Shown piece after piece: positions 8,650 through 18,275 of a DNA stretch of 42,011 nt; the stretch's first letter is position 1; every line of letters begins with the position of its first letter. The DNA lies in contig JADFOK010000022.1 of assembly GCA_022562895.1 (NCBI GenBank), positions 1 to 42,011 of the forward strand, written 5' to 3'. The position numbers and the translations under genes are program-made. The notes beneath the pieces were generated by a model. The model made no database searches. It saw only the letters and a program-made list of their open reading frames with translations, and was not told the DNA's origin. The stretch is from Bacteroidota bacterium. GTDB taxonomy: Bacteria; Bacteroidota; Bacteroidia; Flavobacteriales; Flavobacteriaceae.

Positions 8650-9015
8650 TTAAAATTTAGGAATATAAATTATACCCGCAATAATTATGGCAGCAACAGC
8701 TGTAAAAAAAACAGCGCCGGCTGAAACATCTTTAATGTAACCGATTTTAGGATGGTGATTGGGGTGAATAAAATCTGCAATTTCCTCGATGGCGGTATTG
8801 ATACCCTCAGCACTCATTACCAGGGCTATGGTAAGAATTTGTATGACCCATTCGGTGTTAGATATATTAAAATAAAATCCGCCAAATGTTACTATTACTG
8901 CAATAACTGCCTGAACTTGTATACTTGCTTCGTTTTTAAGCAGCATAAAAGCCCCTTTAAAGGCATATCCAATACCTTTAATACGATTCGTTAAAAAAGA
9001 ATTTTTTTTTGTCAT
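8650..9015 (-). CDS. dgkA: Diacylglycerol/undecaprenol kinase family protein
   Basis: A 121-residue integral membrane protein of the DgkA family with three membrane segments. NEASIQVQ (about residues 28-35) and SAEGINTAIEEIADF (about 68-82) are the family's catalytic signature, including the conserved Glu residues that bind metal and substrate. GYIKDVSAGAVF follows. These enzymes phosphorylate diacylglycerol or undecaprenol at the inner membrane. Which lipid is used here is not determined; many Gram-positive and Bacteroidota members of this length act on undecaprenol. It ends 97 nt before the ftsK start, with separate promoter motifs for each gene, so it need not be part of the ftsK operon. 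Confidence 0.93.
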   Translation of the reverse strand: MTKKNSFLTNRIKGIGYAFKGAFMLLKNEASIQVQAVIAVIVTFGGFYFNISNTEWVIQILTIALVMSAEGINTAIEEIADFIHPNHHPKIGYIKDVSAGAVFFTAVAAIIIAGIIYIPKF

Positions 9016-9046
9016 TAGATATTGAATAGTGAATATAATTGAAATC

Positions 9047-9054
9047 CAAAAGTA
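9047..9054 (-). promoter_or_regulatory. Candidate -7 box TACTTTTG for dgkA
   Basis: An exact TAnnTTTG match on the minus strand, 31 nt upstream of the dgkA ATG. Confidence 0.45.
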
Positions 9055-9103
9055 AGATTAATAGTTAAGTCGAAAAAACATCAGGTGTACAAATATTAAA
9101 CAT

Positions 9104-9476
9104 GTGGTAACTAGCTCGACAGCCTATAAAAGAAATCAATTTCAATTGGCTTTAGCTTGGCATTGGCGTACTGGGAAACCTTATACAAAAGCCCTTTTAT
9201 CACCAGACGATGAAAGCTATCTATTTTGAAAAGATTAATACAGAGCAACTTTCAAATTATCACCGATTGGATTTTTCTTCAACCTATGAATTTAAATTTT
9301 CAAAAAAAAACGATCTAAAAGGAAAAATAGGTTTTTCAATTCGTAATGTTTACAATCAAAAAAATCATATAAGTAGAGAATACACGGGTAATAACAACTT
9401 AAATGATCCTATTGTAGTGGTTGATAAATATTCCTTAGGTTTTACTCCAAATTTTCTTCTTAGAGCCTATTGGTAA
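9104..9476 (+). pseudogene. C-terminal remnant of a TonB-dependent receptor, frameshifted
   Basis: One frame from about 9104 reads a beta-strand-like stretch including LALAWHWRTGKPYT, which resembles the GNYRSGKPYT-type hairpin near the end of TonB-dependent receptor barrels. That frame stops at 9218-9220. Near 9210 the match moves to another frame with YFEKINTEQLSNYHRLDFS, followed by barrel strands and the terminal aromatic residue (RAYW) typical of outer-membrane barrels. The N-terminus, plug and most of the barrel are missing. The fragment is therefore a dead remnant with at least one frameshift, left between dgkA and tpx. Confidence 0.8.
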
Positions 9477-9489
9477 TTTTATAAATGTA

Positions 9490-9987
9490 TTATAAGGCAT
9501 CTATAGCTGCTTTGTAATTTGGTTCATCGACCGTTTCCGGAACTTGCTCTGTGTATTGAATTATTCCATTTTCATCCAGGACAATAACGCAACGGGAAAG
9601 CAATGCATCCAGAGGTCCGTTAATAAAAATTAATCCATAATCTTTACCAAAATCACCGTTTTTATAATCGGATAAATTAATAACATTTTCCAGACCTTCT
9701 GCTCCGCAAAAACGTCCTTGTGCAAAGGGTAGATCACGTGAAATACAAAGTATTTTAGTGTTCTCTAATGCACTGGCTTCTTTGTTGAATTGTCTAACCG
9801 AAGCTGCACAAGTCCCTGTATCAACACTTGGAAAAATGTTCAAAACTACCTTACTTCCTGAAAAGTCCTCTAGTGTCTTGACAGATAAATCTCCTGCAAT
9901 TAATGAAAAATTTGGGGCCTTAGATCCAACCGCCGGAAGCTCTCCCAAAGTTTGAATCTCGTTTCCTTTCAATGTTACTGTTGCCAT
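9490..9987 (-). CDS. tpx: Thiol peroxidase (atypical 2-Cys peroxiredoxin)
   Basis: A 165-residue peroxiredoxin of the Tpx group, reducing hydrogen peroxide and alkyl hydroperoxides with electrons from thioredoxin. The peroxidatic Cys60 lies in SVDTGTCAASVRQF and the resolving Cys94 in GRFCGAEG; both sit where the E. coli enzyme has Cys61 and Cys95. Length is the family norm. It is a single gene between a receptor remnant and a long intergenic region. With katG nearby, the area carries two peroxide defences, but they are separated by about 400 nt and katG looks acquired, so co-regulation is not implied. Confidence 0.96.
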   Translation of the reverse strand: MATVTLKGNEIQTLGELPAVGSKAPNFSLIAGDLSVKTLEDFSGSKVVLNIFPSVDTGTCAASVRQFNKEASALENTKILCISRDLPFAQGRFCGAEGLENVINLSDYKNGDFGKDYGLIFINGPLDALLSRCVIVLDENGIIQYTEQVPETVDEPNYKAAIDAL

Positions 9988-10396
9988 TCTATATATTTAA
10001 ATTAACTTTAAAATTAAGGATATTTAATGTTTTTGTATCACGATTCCTTAAATTCTTTTTTGAATGAACCCGAAAATTAATCCTTCTTCTTTTTAGACAG
10101 GGTTTTTAAAAACACTTTAAAAAAGATATTACTATTGATTCGAAAATGGGTATCACTTAATTGTTTAATGGTTTTTTTGGTATTTTTAAATAATAATAAC
10201 TCATTAACATTTACATAATTGTTGAAGCCAATTAGTTTAAAAAAAATATCAGTTTAGTAAATCAAGAAAATTACTTAAAAACGGTTGGCAGACTTATGGA
10301 TGTTTAATAAACAACAGAATTGAGAATATAAAAAGGTGACCCATTGCTAGACCGCCTTTTAATGTTAAATAACTATTCTGCCAGATTGTGCTACAG
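9988..10396. other. Intergenic region between katG end and tpx start
   Basis: Very AT-rich with several A and T runs. It should carry the tpx promoter (no perfect TAnnTTTG box was found) and the katG terminator at 10331-10360. On the minus strand 10077-10253 is open for 58 codons but has no usual start codon, so it was not called. Confidence 0.5.
10331..10360 (-). terminator. Terminator hairpin after katG
   Basis: On the minus strand AAAAGGCG pairs with the later CACCTTTT, an 8-bp stem with one wobble pair and a 14-nt loop. It is followed by TATATT after a T run. The position, 37 nt past the katG stop, suits termination of katG. Confidence 0.5.
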
Positions 10397-12622
<2,226 letters not shown>

Positions 12623-12650
12623 TTAATTGATTTTTAAACCTAAATAATAA

Positions 12651-12658
12651 CAAATTTA
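12651..12658 (-). promoter_or_regulatory. Candidate -7 box TAAATTTG for katG
   Basis: An exact TAnnTTTG match on the minus strand, 31 nt upstream of the katG ATG. If used, a host-type promoter has been fitted to a gene whose body looks foreign. Confidence 0.5.
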
Positions 12659-12813
12659 CTGAAATGTTTATCTATTTATATAATTTTATTATATTTTTAA
12701 ACGAACATGTTATCAATAATATCTATAATTCTTAGACAACTACCCCATTCGATTAAGAGTCAATTATATATGAAATGAATTTTAAATTAATTATCAAAAC
12801 TCGCTACAACAAG

Positions 12814-12919
12814 GTATAAACCCAATAACGGAGTTAGTGCTTAAATGAAAATATATCAATAAGTAAAGGTTTGTTACTAACCTAATAGTTAACAGGTAAA
12901 TCCGCTACTGGGTTTATAC
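12814..12919. repeat. Imperfect inverted repeat element, 19-bp arms
   Basis: The left arm (12814-12832) begins GTATAAACCCA and ends CGGA. The right arm (12901-12919) begins TCCG and ends TGGGTTTATAC. They match at 17 of 19 positions, including a perfect 11-bp outer block. The 68-nt interior also has GTTAGT and ACTAAC that could pair. The left arm and its flank resemble the repeat at 191-229. It may be a small non-autonomous element or a folded recombination site; no transposase or integrase is present in the window. Confidence 0.75.
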
Positions 12920-12923
12920 GAGA

Positions 12924-13225
12924 CTGAAAAAGTATTTAGTTGAATTTATCAACACATTTTTTTAGTACTAACTGTTGTATTAATAGTAAATGGTACAGCA
13001 GGAATCATGGCTCCTTTAGCTATAGGTAGTATTTTAATGGTTATGGTTTATTCCGGTGGACATATTTCTGGCGGGCATTTTAATCCTGCTGTTACACTGG
13101 GTGTTTGGATTCGTGATAAGTTAGCTGTCTCTGATTTGCCAGGATGTTGGATTGCTCAATTTTCAGGGGGTATTTTGGCTGCAGTTTTGTTTAAATTTGC
13201 TATAAATTATGCTGGTTTAAAAACT
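12924..13225 (+). pseudogene. Aquaporin (MIP family) pseudogene, N-terminal part
   Basis: From 12924 the text reads KKYLVEFINTFF, an aquaporin N-terminus whose start codon appears to be CTG. A stop then follows in a run of seven T (12957-12963), and the match continues in the next frame with LVLTVVLIVNGTAG and the first NPA box, SGGHFNPAVTLG. Homology ends near KFAINYAG. The second half of the six-helix channel, with the second NPA motif, is missing. A one-base frameshift plus 3' truncation make it non-functional. Its broken end meets the 3' end of the convergent NhaC gene. Confidence 0.85.
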
Positions 13226-14679
13226 AATTGTTTGATCTTAATCTTTAAAGCTGCAACAATTAGCGTTGTAAAAGGACTCATCCAGTTAAAGAAAGCATAT
13301 ACAAAATATTCTCCTACACCAACACCAAGGACTCCACTTTGATAGGCACCACAGGTGTTCCAGGGGATCAATACGGAAGTAACCGTACCGGCATCTTCAA
13401 GTGTTCTGCTTAAGTTTTCCGGTGCAAGGCCTCTATCCTCAAATGCCTGTTTATACATTTTTCCGGGAATTACAATGGCGAGATATTGATCACTGGCAAT
13501 GGTATTTAAACCTATACAGCTAAAAACTGTACTTGCAAACAATCCAAAAACTGTGTGTGCCATTTTTAATAAAGCTCTTGTAATTCTGGCTAAGCCTCCA
13601 ATAGCATCCATTACCCCTCCAAACACCATAGCACAAATAATCAGGTAGATGGTCCAAAGCATGCCTTTCATTCCACCGGAACTAAATAAGTCGTTTAGTT
13701 TTTCATTATCGGTTACAATTTGAGTATCTGTAAAAATAGCATTTGATAAAGATCTAAAATTAGAAGTAGAAAGGCTATCTAATATTTGGGGTTGAAATAT
13801 AAATGCAAAAACCGCTGCTAAAACAACCCCAGTACCCAAAGCAATCAAAGGCTTTGTTTTAGTTAATATTAGGGCAACAACAACAAGAGGTACTATAAAC
13901 AGGTAAGGGGTAGTATTAAAAGTAGCATCTATTGTGTTAAGCATTCCACTAACATCTGCTGTGCCTGTTGGTTCAATATTCATACTTATTATGCTAAAAA
14001 TTATTATGGTCAGAATTATGGTAGGCGTAGTGGTTATCGCCATATATCTGATGTGAGTAAATAGATCAGTTCCCACCATGGCAGGAGCGAGATTTGTAGT
14101 ATCACTTAAAGGCGACATTTTATCTCCAAAATAGGCTCCTGAAATAACAGCCCCGGCAACCATCCCTAAAGATATTCCCAAAGCTTCACCTATTCCAATC
14201 AATGCGATACCAACAGTTGCAGAGGTAGTCCACGAACTACCGGTAGCAATAGAAATCAATGCAGCAATAACAACACAAGCAGGCAAAAATATAGCCGGAT
14301 TTAATACTTGTAATCCATAATATACCATGGCCGGGATAACACCGCTTACTAACCAGGTACCTGCTAAAGCACCTACTAAGAGTAAAATCATTATCGGGAT
14401 AAAAATACTTTTCCAATTTTCCCATATCTCTAGAATCATTGTTTTTAACCTCACTTTATTGAAAAAACCTACCATAGCGGCGATACCACCTCCAATAAGT
14501 AATATAAACTGATTTGAATATTCGCCTAATGCTTCACCATCTGCAAAAAAGATATTATAGGCGAGCATACCCATTAAGATGATCACTGGGATTAGGGCTT
14601 CCCAAATGTTCAATTCAATATTTTCAATTATTTTCTGTTCCTCTATCTCAATTTCTGAAAGATTTTTTCGATCCTGCAT
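13207..14679 (-). CDS. nhaC: Na+/H+ antiporter NhaC family
   Basis: A 490-residue inner-membrane protein with about 11-12 membrane segments, of the NhaC antiporter family that exchanges sodium for protons. The conserved core around ATGSSWTTSATVGIAL and SGAYFGDKMSPLSDTTNLAP (about residues 145-200) is present. A short acidic cytoplasmic N-terminus (about 30 residues) precedes the first helix. The last residues, QLVFKPA, are encoded within sequence that looks like antisense of the truncated aquaporin, so the natural C-terminus may have been replaced at the deletion junction near 13225-13245. Length remains near normal, so function is probably kept. Confidence 0.9.
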   Translation of the reverse strand: MQDRKNLSEIEIEEQKIIENIELNIWEALIPVIILMGMLAYNIFFADGEALGEYSNQFILLIGGGIAAMVGFFNKVRLKTMILEIWENWKSIFIPIMILLLVGALAGTWLVSGVIPAMVYYGLQVLNPAIFLPACVVIAALISIATGSSWTTSATVGIALIGIGEALGISLGMVAGAVISGAYFGDKMSPLSDTTNLAPAMVGTDLFTHIRYMAITTTPTIILTIIIFSIISMNIEPTGTADVSGMLNTIDATFNTTPYLFIVPLVVVALILTKTKPLIALGTGVVLAAVFAFIFQPQILDSLSTSNFRSLSNAIFTDTQIVTDNEKLNDLFSSGGMKGMLWTIYLIICAMVFGGVMDAIGGLARITRALLKMAHTVFGLFASTVFSCIGLNTIASDQYLAIVIPGKMYKQAFEDRGLAPENLSRTLEDAGTVTSVLIPWNTCGAYQSGVLGVGVGEYFVYAFFNWMSPFTTLIVAALKIKIKQLVFKPA

Positions 14680-14843
14680 TCTCTTTTATTTTTTTGATTT
14701 GTAATGTTACGATTTTGCTAAGAAGTTTGCAAATGAAAATTAGAAAGCCTAAAGACATTCATGAGGAATTCTAAAAATTTTTAAAATTTAGATCACTTCA
14801 CTTCAAATTTTCCTCTAAGGTGGTCTAACTTTAAAAACATTTG

Positions 14844-14851
14844 TAACTTTG
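14844..14851 (+). promoter_or_regulatory. Candidate -7 box TAACTTTG for lpd
   Basis: An exact TAnnTTTG match 28 nt before the lpd start codon. The -33 region lacks an obvious TTG. Confidence 0.5.
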
Positions 14852-14879
14852 CATTCGCAAAAAAAATAAAGACCATATT

Positions 14880-16286
14880 ATGAATTTATACGATGTAGCT
14901 ATTATTGGTTCAGGACCCGGGGGATATGTTGCTGCCATACGTTGTGCACAATTAGGAATGAAAACAGCACTTATAGAGAAATACAGCACACTGGGTGGTA
15001 CTTGTCTTAACGTAGGTTGTATACCGAGTAAAGCACTTTTAGATTCTTCTCATCATTACGAAGATGCTGTAAAACATTTTGAGGATCACGGTATTGAAAT
15101 CTCTGGTGAAGTAAAAGTGAACTTAGAAAAAATGATTGCTCGTAAGCAAGCTGTGGTAGACCAAACTACAGAAGGGATCAACTTTTTAATGAAGAAGAAC
15201 AAGATTGATGTTCTTGAAGGATTGGGAAGTTTTAAAGATGCCACTCATATTACCATTGTAAAGTCTGATGGATCCTCGGAAGAAATTGAAGCAAAAAACA
15301 TAATTATTGCTACAGGAAGTAAACCTTCAACCTTACCTTTTATAACCTTGGACAAAGAGCGCATTATTTCCTCTACTGAAGCATTGAAACTTAAAGAGAT
15401 TCCAAAGCATATGATTGTTATAGGTGGTGGAGCTATAGGTCTCGAAATAGGTCAGATATATCGAAGATTAGGTTCAGAAGTTTCTGTAATTGAATATATG
15501 GATCGCATTATTCCTACCATGGATAAAGCTCAAAGCAAGGAATTGATTAAAGTGATGAAAAAACAAGGAGTGAAGTTCTATATTTCACATAAAGTTTCTG
15601 CTGTTGGGCGAAAAGGAAATGAGGTAACTATAACCGCTACCGATAAAAAAGACAATGAAGTTAGTTTTAAAGGAGATTATTGTTTGGTTTCGGTAGGGCG
15701 TAGCCCTTTTACCCATGGTCTTGCTATTGAAAATGCGAATATAAAAATAAACCAACAAGGTCAGATTGAGGTAAATAGTCGCTTACAAACTAACAATAAA
15801 AACATATACGCAATTGGCGATGTGGTAAGTGGTGCCATGTTAGCTCATAAAGCCGAAGAAGAAGGCGTTTTTGTTGCTGAAACTATCGTGGGACAAAAAC
15901 CACATATTAATTATAATCTCATACCTAGTGTAGTCTATACCTGGCCTGAAGTTGCTTCTGTTGGTAAAACTGAGGAACAACTTATGGAAGAGGGTGTGGA
16001 ATACAAAGTCGGGCAATTTCCAATGCGTGCATTGGGGCGTTCTCGTGCCAGCGGAGATACAGATGGGTTTGTAAAAATTCTGAGCAATGCAAAAACCGAT
16101 GAGGTACTAGGGGTCCATATGGTGGGCGCTCGAGTAGCCGATCTTATTGCTGAGGCAGTTGTAGCTATGGAATTTAGAGCTAGCGCAGAGGATATCGCTC
16201 GTATGAGTCATGCACATCCAACCTATGCCGAAGCTGTAAAAGAGGCAGCATTAGCAGCTACCAATGATAGAGCGTTGCACATTTAA
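14880..16286 (+). CDS. lpdA: Dihydrolipoyl dehydrogenase
   Basis: A 468-residue FAD-dependent pyridine nucleotide-disulfide oxidoreductase, the E3 subunit that reoxidises lipoamide of 2-oxoacid dehydrogenase complexes with NAD. The FAD dinucleotide motif is GSGPGG near residue 11. The redox disulfide lies in GGTCLNVGCIPSK, and the NAD-binding motif GGGAIGLEIG is near residue 182. The dimer-interface catalytic His-Glu pair is in HAHPTYAEAVKEA. Length is typical. The gene has its own promoter motif and no complex subunits alongside, as is common in flavobacteria. Confidence 0.96.
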   Translation: MNLYDVAIIGSGPGGYVAAIRCAQLGMKTALIEKYSTLGGTCLNVGCIPSKALLDSSHHYEDAVKHFEDHGIEISGEVKVNLEKMIARKQAVVDQTTEGINFLMKKNKIDVLEGLGSFKDATHITIVKSDGSSEEIEAKNIIIATGSKPSTLPFITLDKERIISSTEALKLKEIPKHMIVIGGGAIGLEIGQIYRRLGSEVSVIEYMDRIIPTMDKAQSKELIKVMKKQGVKFYISHKVSAVGRKGNEVTITATDKKDNEVSFKGDYCLVSVGRSPFTHGLAIENANIKINQQGQIEVNSRLQTNNKNIYAIGDVVSGAMLAHKAEEEGVFVAETIVGQKPHINYNLIPSVVYTWPEVASVGKTEEQLMEEGVEYKVGQFPMRALGRSRASGDTDGFVKILSNAKTDEVLGVHMVGARVADLIAEAVVAMEFRASAEDIARMSHAHPTYAEAVKEAALAATNDRALHI

Positions 16287-16346
16287 AGATTAATAAACTT
16301 GATAAATTTCTTTCTTTAAGGGGAGAAAAACAAGGGTGTATTTCAA

Positions 16347-16354
16347 TATCTTTG
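16347..16354 (+). promoter_or_regulatory. Candidate -7 box TATCTTTG for the flavin reductase gene
   Basis: An exact TAnnTTTG match that ends 16 nt before ATG 16370. It overlaps the alternative TTG start at 16352, which argues that translation begins at 16370. Confidence 0.55.
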
Positions 16355-16369
16355 TCAAAAATATTTCTT

Positions 16370-16912
16370 ATGAAAAGAATCCTTTGCTTTGCAGGAAGTA
16401 ATAAAAGCACCTCAATAAATCAAAAATTTGTAAAATTTGCGGCTTCACAAATTAAAGGATTTGATGTAAAAGTGATAAAACTTACCGATTATGAATTTAC
16501 AATGTATGGAGAAGATGTTGAGAAAGAACGTGGATATTCTTCAGAGTTACGAATGCTACATCAGGAGATTGCAGATGCAGATGGAATAATAATATCTGTA
16601 AATGAACATAACAGTGGTGTTTCAGCTTTTTTCAAAAATACAATAGATTGGTTATCCCGGTTAGACCGAAATTTTCTGGAAGGTAAAAAAATATTAGTAA
16701 TGGCTACTTCTCCCGGAGGCAGAGGGGCATTATCTGCTTTAGAGTATACTAAAAACACCTTGCCCAGATTTGGAACCAAGGTTATTGAAAGTTTTAGTTT
16801 ACCAAAATTTTACGAAAACTATTCTGAAGAAGAAAATAGAATCATCGACGAATCATTATCGCTTTCTTTTAATGACGTCCTTGAAAATTTTCTACGGCAA
16901 TTAGAGCAGTAA
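16370..16912 (+). CDS. NADPH-dependent FMN reductase family protein
   Basis: A 180-residue flavodoxin-like protein of the NAD(P)H-dependent FMN reductase group. The first strand and phosphate loop read ILCFAGSNKSTSIN, then SVNEHNSGVSAFFKNTIDWLSR gives the family's flavin-ring and dimer segment, and TSPGGRGAL follows. These enzymes reduce FMN, quinones or azo compounds. ATG 16370 is preferred over an upstream TTG at 16352, because the family begins just before the first beta strand and a -7 promoter box covers the TTG. The stop overlaps the pabB start by one base (TAATG), so the two are translationally linked. Confidence 0.87.
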   Translation: MKRILCFAGSNKSTSINQKFVKFAASQIKGFDVKVIKLTDYEFTMYGEDVEKERGYSSELRMLHQEIADADGIIISVNEHNSGVSAFFKNTIDWLSRLDRNFLEGKKILVMATSPGGRGALSALEYTKNTLPRFGTKVIESFSLPKFYENYSEEENRIIDESLSLSFNDVLENFLRQLEQ

Positions 16913-18225
16913 TGCGAAAGATTAAAAGATTTAAAATTACGCTAACCCATTCTCTAAAGGCCCAAATGTTAAATTGGGCTCAAAAGTTTAATGAGGTTAT
17001 TTGGTTAGATTCAAACCAACATAAATTAAAGCATACCAGTTTTAAGGCTATCCTTGCTGTAGATGCATTTACTTCAATAAAAACAGGGTATGATAGTGCT
17101 TTTAACGAACTTGAAGAATACCAGGCCAAAACAAAGGATTGGTTGTTTGGCTATCTCACATACGATTTAAAAAATGATCTGGAGAATCTAAACTCCTCTA
17201 ATTTCGACGGCTTACAATTTCCGGATTTGTTTTTTTTTCAACCAAAGAAACTGTTTTTGTTTTCTGAAAATGAAGTGGAAATATTATATCTGAATTTAGT
17301 GGATGATGAACTTGAAAATGACTGGAAGGAGATATTAAAAAATAAGTCAACTGTAAAGTATCAATCTGAATCTCAATCCGGAGAAATCGAGACAAAAATT
17401 AAAATTCACCTTCGTACTTCAAAGGAATCTTACTTTAAAAAAATCGATAAAATTCTTCAACATATACATCGGGGTGATATTTATGAAGTCAATTTTTGTC
17501 AGGAGTTTTATTCCAAGAGTGTAAAGTTAGATCCGGTAAGGACTTATATTCATCTTAATAATATTTCTAAACCTCCTTTTGCTACATTTTTAAAGTTAAA
17601 TGATCATTATGCCCTTTCTGCATCCCCCGAAAGATATATTTGTAAATCTGCCAATATTATAGTATCACAACCTATTAAGGGCACCGCAAGGCGTTATAAA
17701 GAAATTGAAAAGGATTTAAAACAGAAAAAGAACTTAGCTGACGACCCAAAAGAGCGAAGCGAAAATATAATGATCACCGATTTGGTTAGAAATGATTTAT
17801 CACGTTTTGCAAAAAAAGGAAGTGTGGTAGTTGAAGAACTTTGTAAAGTCTATACTTTTGAGAAGGTACATCATTTAATATCAACAATAACATGCCAGGT
17901 ATCGAAAGATATTTCACCGGTAAGAATATTGAAAGACACTTTTCCAATGGGGAGTATGACAGGAACACCTAAGATTTCGGCTATGAATATCATTGAAAAA
18001 TTTGAAGATACCAAACGAGGTCTCTACAGTGGTACAGTAGGTTATTTCAGTCCGGAAGGTGATTTCGATTTTAATGTAATCATCCGTAGTATTTTGTACA
18101 ATAAGTCTAATCAATATGTAAGCTTTTCAGTAGGAGGGGCAATTACGGCAAAGTCTGTTCCTGAAAATGAATACGAAGAATGTTTGTTAAAAGCTAAGGC
18201 AATGCGAGAGGTGTTAGAAAGTTAA
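16912..18225 (+). CDS. pabB: Aminodeoxychorismate synthase component I
   Basis: A 437-residue chorismate-binding enzyme. It carries the PIKGT motif (QPIKGTARR), whose lysine distinguishes PabB from anthranilate synthase TrpE (PIAGT). The core motifs SASPERY, ENIMITDLVRND, GSMTGTPK and FSVGGAIT are all present. PabB aminates chorismate with ammonia from a PabA glutaminase to start p-aminobenzoate and folate synthesis. No pabA is adjacent. The start codon overlaps the stop of the flavin reductase gene. Homology to the N-terminal domain is weaker, as is common in this family. Confidence 0.92.
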   Translation: MRKIKRFKITLTHSLKAQMLNWAQKFNEVIWLDSNQHKLKHTSFKAILAVDAFTSIKTGYDSAFNELEEYQAKTKDWLFGYLTYDLKNDLENLNSSNFDGLQFPDLFFFQPKKLFLFSENEVEILYLNLVDDELENDWKEILKNKSTVKYQSESQSGEIETKIKIHLRTSKESYFKKIDKILQHIHRGDIYEVNFCQEFYSKSVKLDPVRTYIHLNNISKPPFATFLKLNDHYALSASPERYICKSANIIVSQPIKGTARRYKEIEKDLKQKKNLADDPKERSENIMITDLVRNDLSRFAKKGSVVVEELCKVYTFEKVHHLISTITCQVSKDISPVRILKDTFPMGSMTGTPKISAMNIIEKFEDTKRGLYSGTVGYFSPEGDFDFNVIIRSILYNKSNQYVSFSVGGAITAKSVPENEYEECLLKAKAMREVLES

Positions 18226-18264
18226 TATTTTGTTTACGGAAGTATTTATACTAAGTGCTTAACG

Positions 18265-18272
18265 TATCTTTG
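18265..18272 (+). promoter_or_regulatory. TATCTTTG box overlapping the 5' end of tilS
   Basis: An exact TAnnTTTG match lies inside the longest possible tilS reading frame, which starts at GTG 18255. If it is a real promoter, the message begins near 18279 and translation must start there or downstream. It may also be coincidental, since no -33 element is seen and pabB is only 30-50 nt upstream. Confidence 0.35.
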
Positions 18273-18275
18273 GGC

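Noticed and set aside
10077..10253. Minus-strand open frame of 58 codons ending in a Lys-rich tail
   Set aside because: It has no ATG, GTG or TTG start in frame, and a stop lies directly upstream. The AT-rich sequence makes the open length unremarkable. It could be the tail of a lost gene, but nothing identifies it.
12800..12925. Integron attC site
   Set aside because: Length and nested arms are suggestive, but the conserved GTTRRRY core was not found at the expected end and no integrase is in the window, so it is reported only as an inverted-repeat element.
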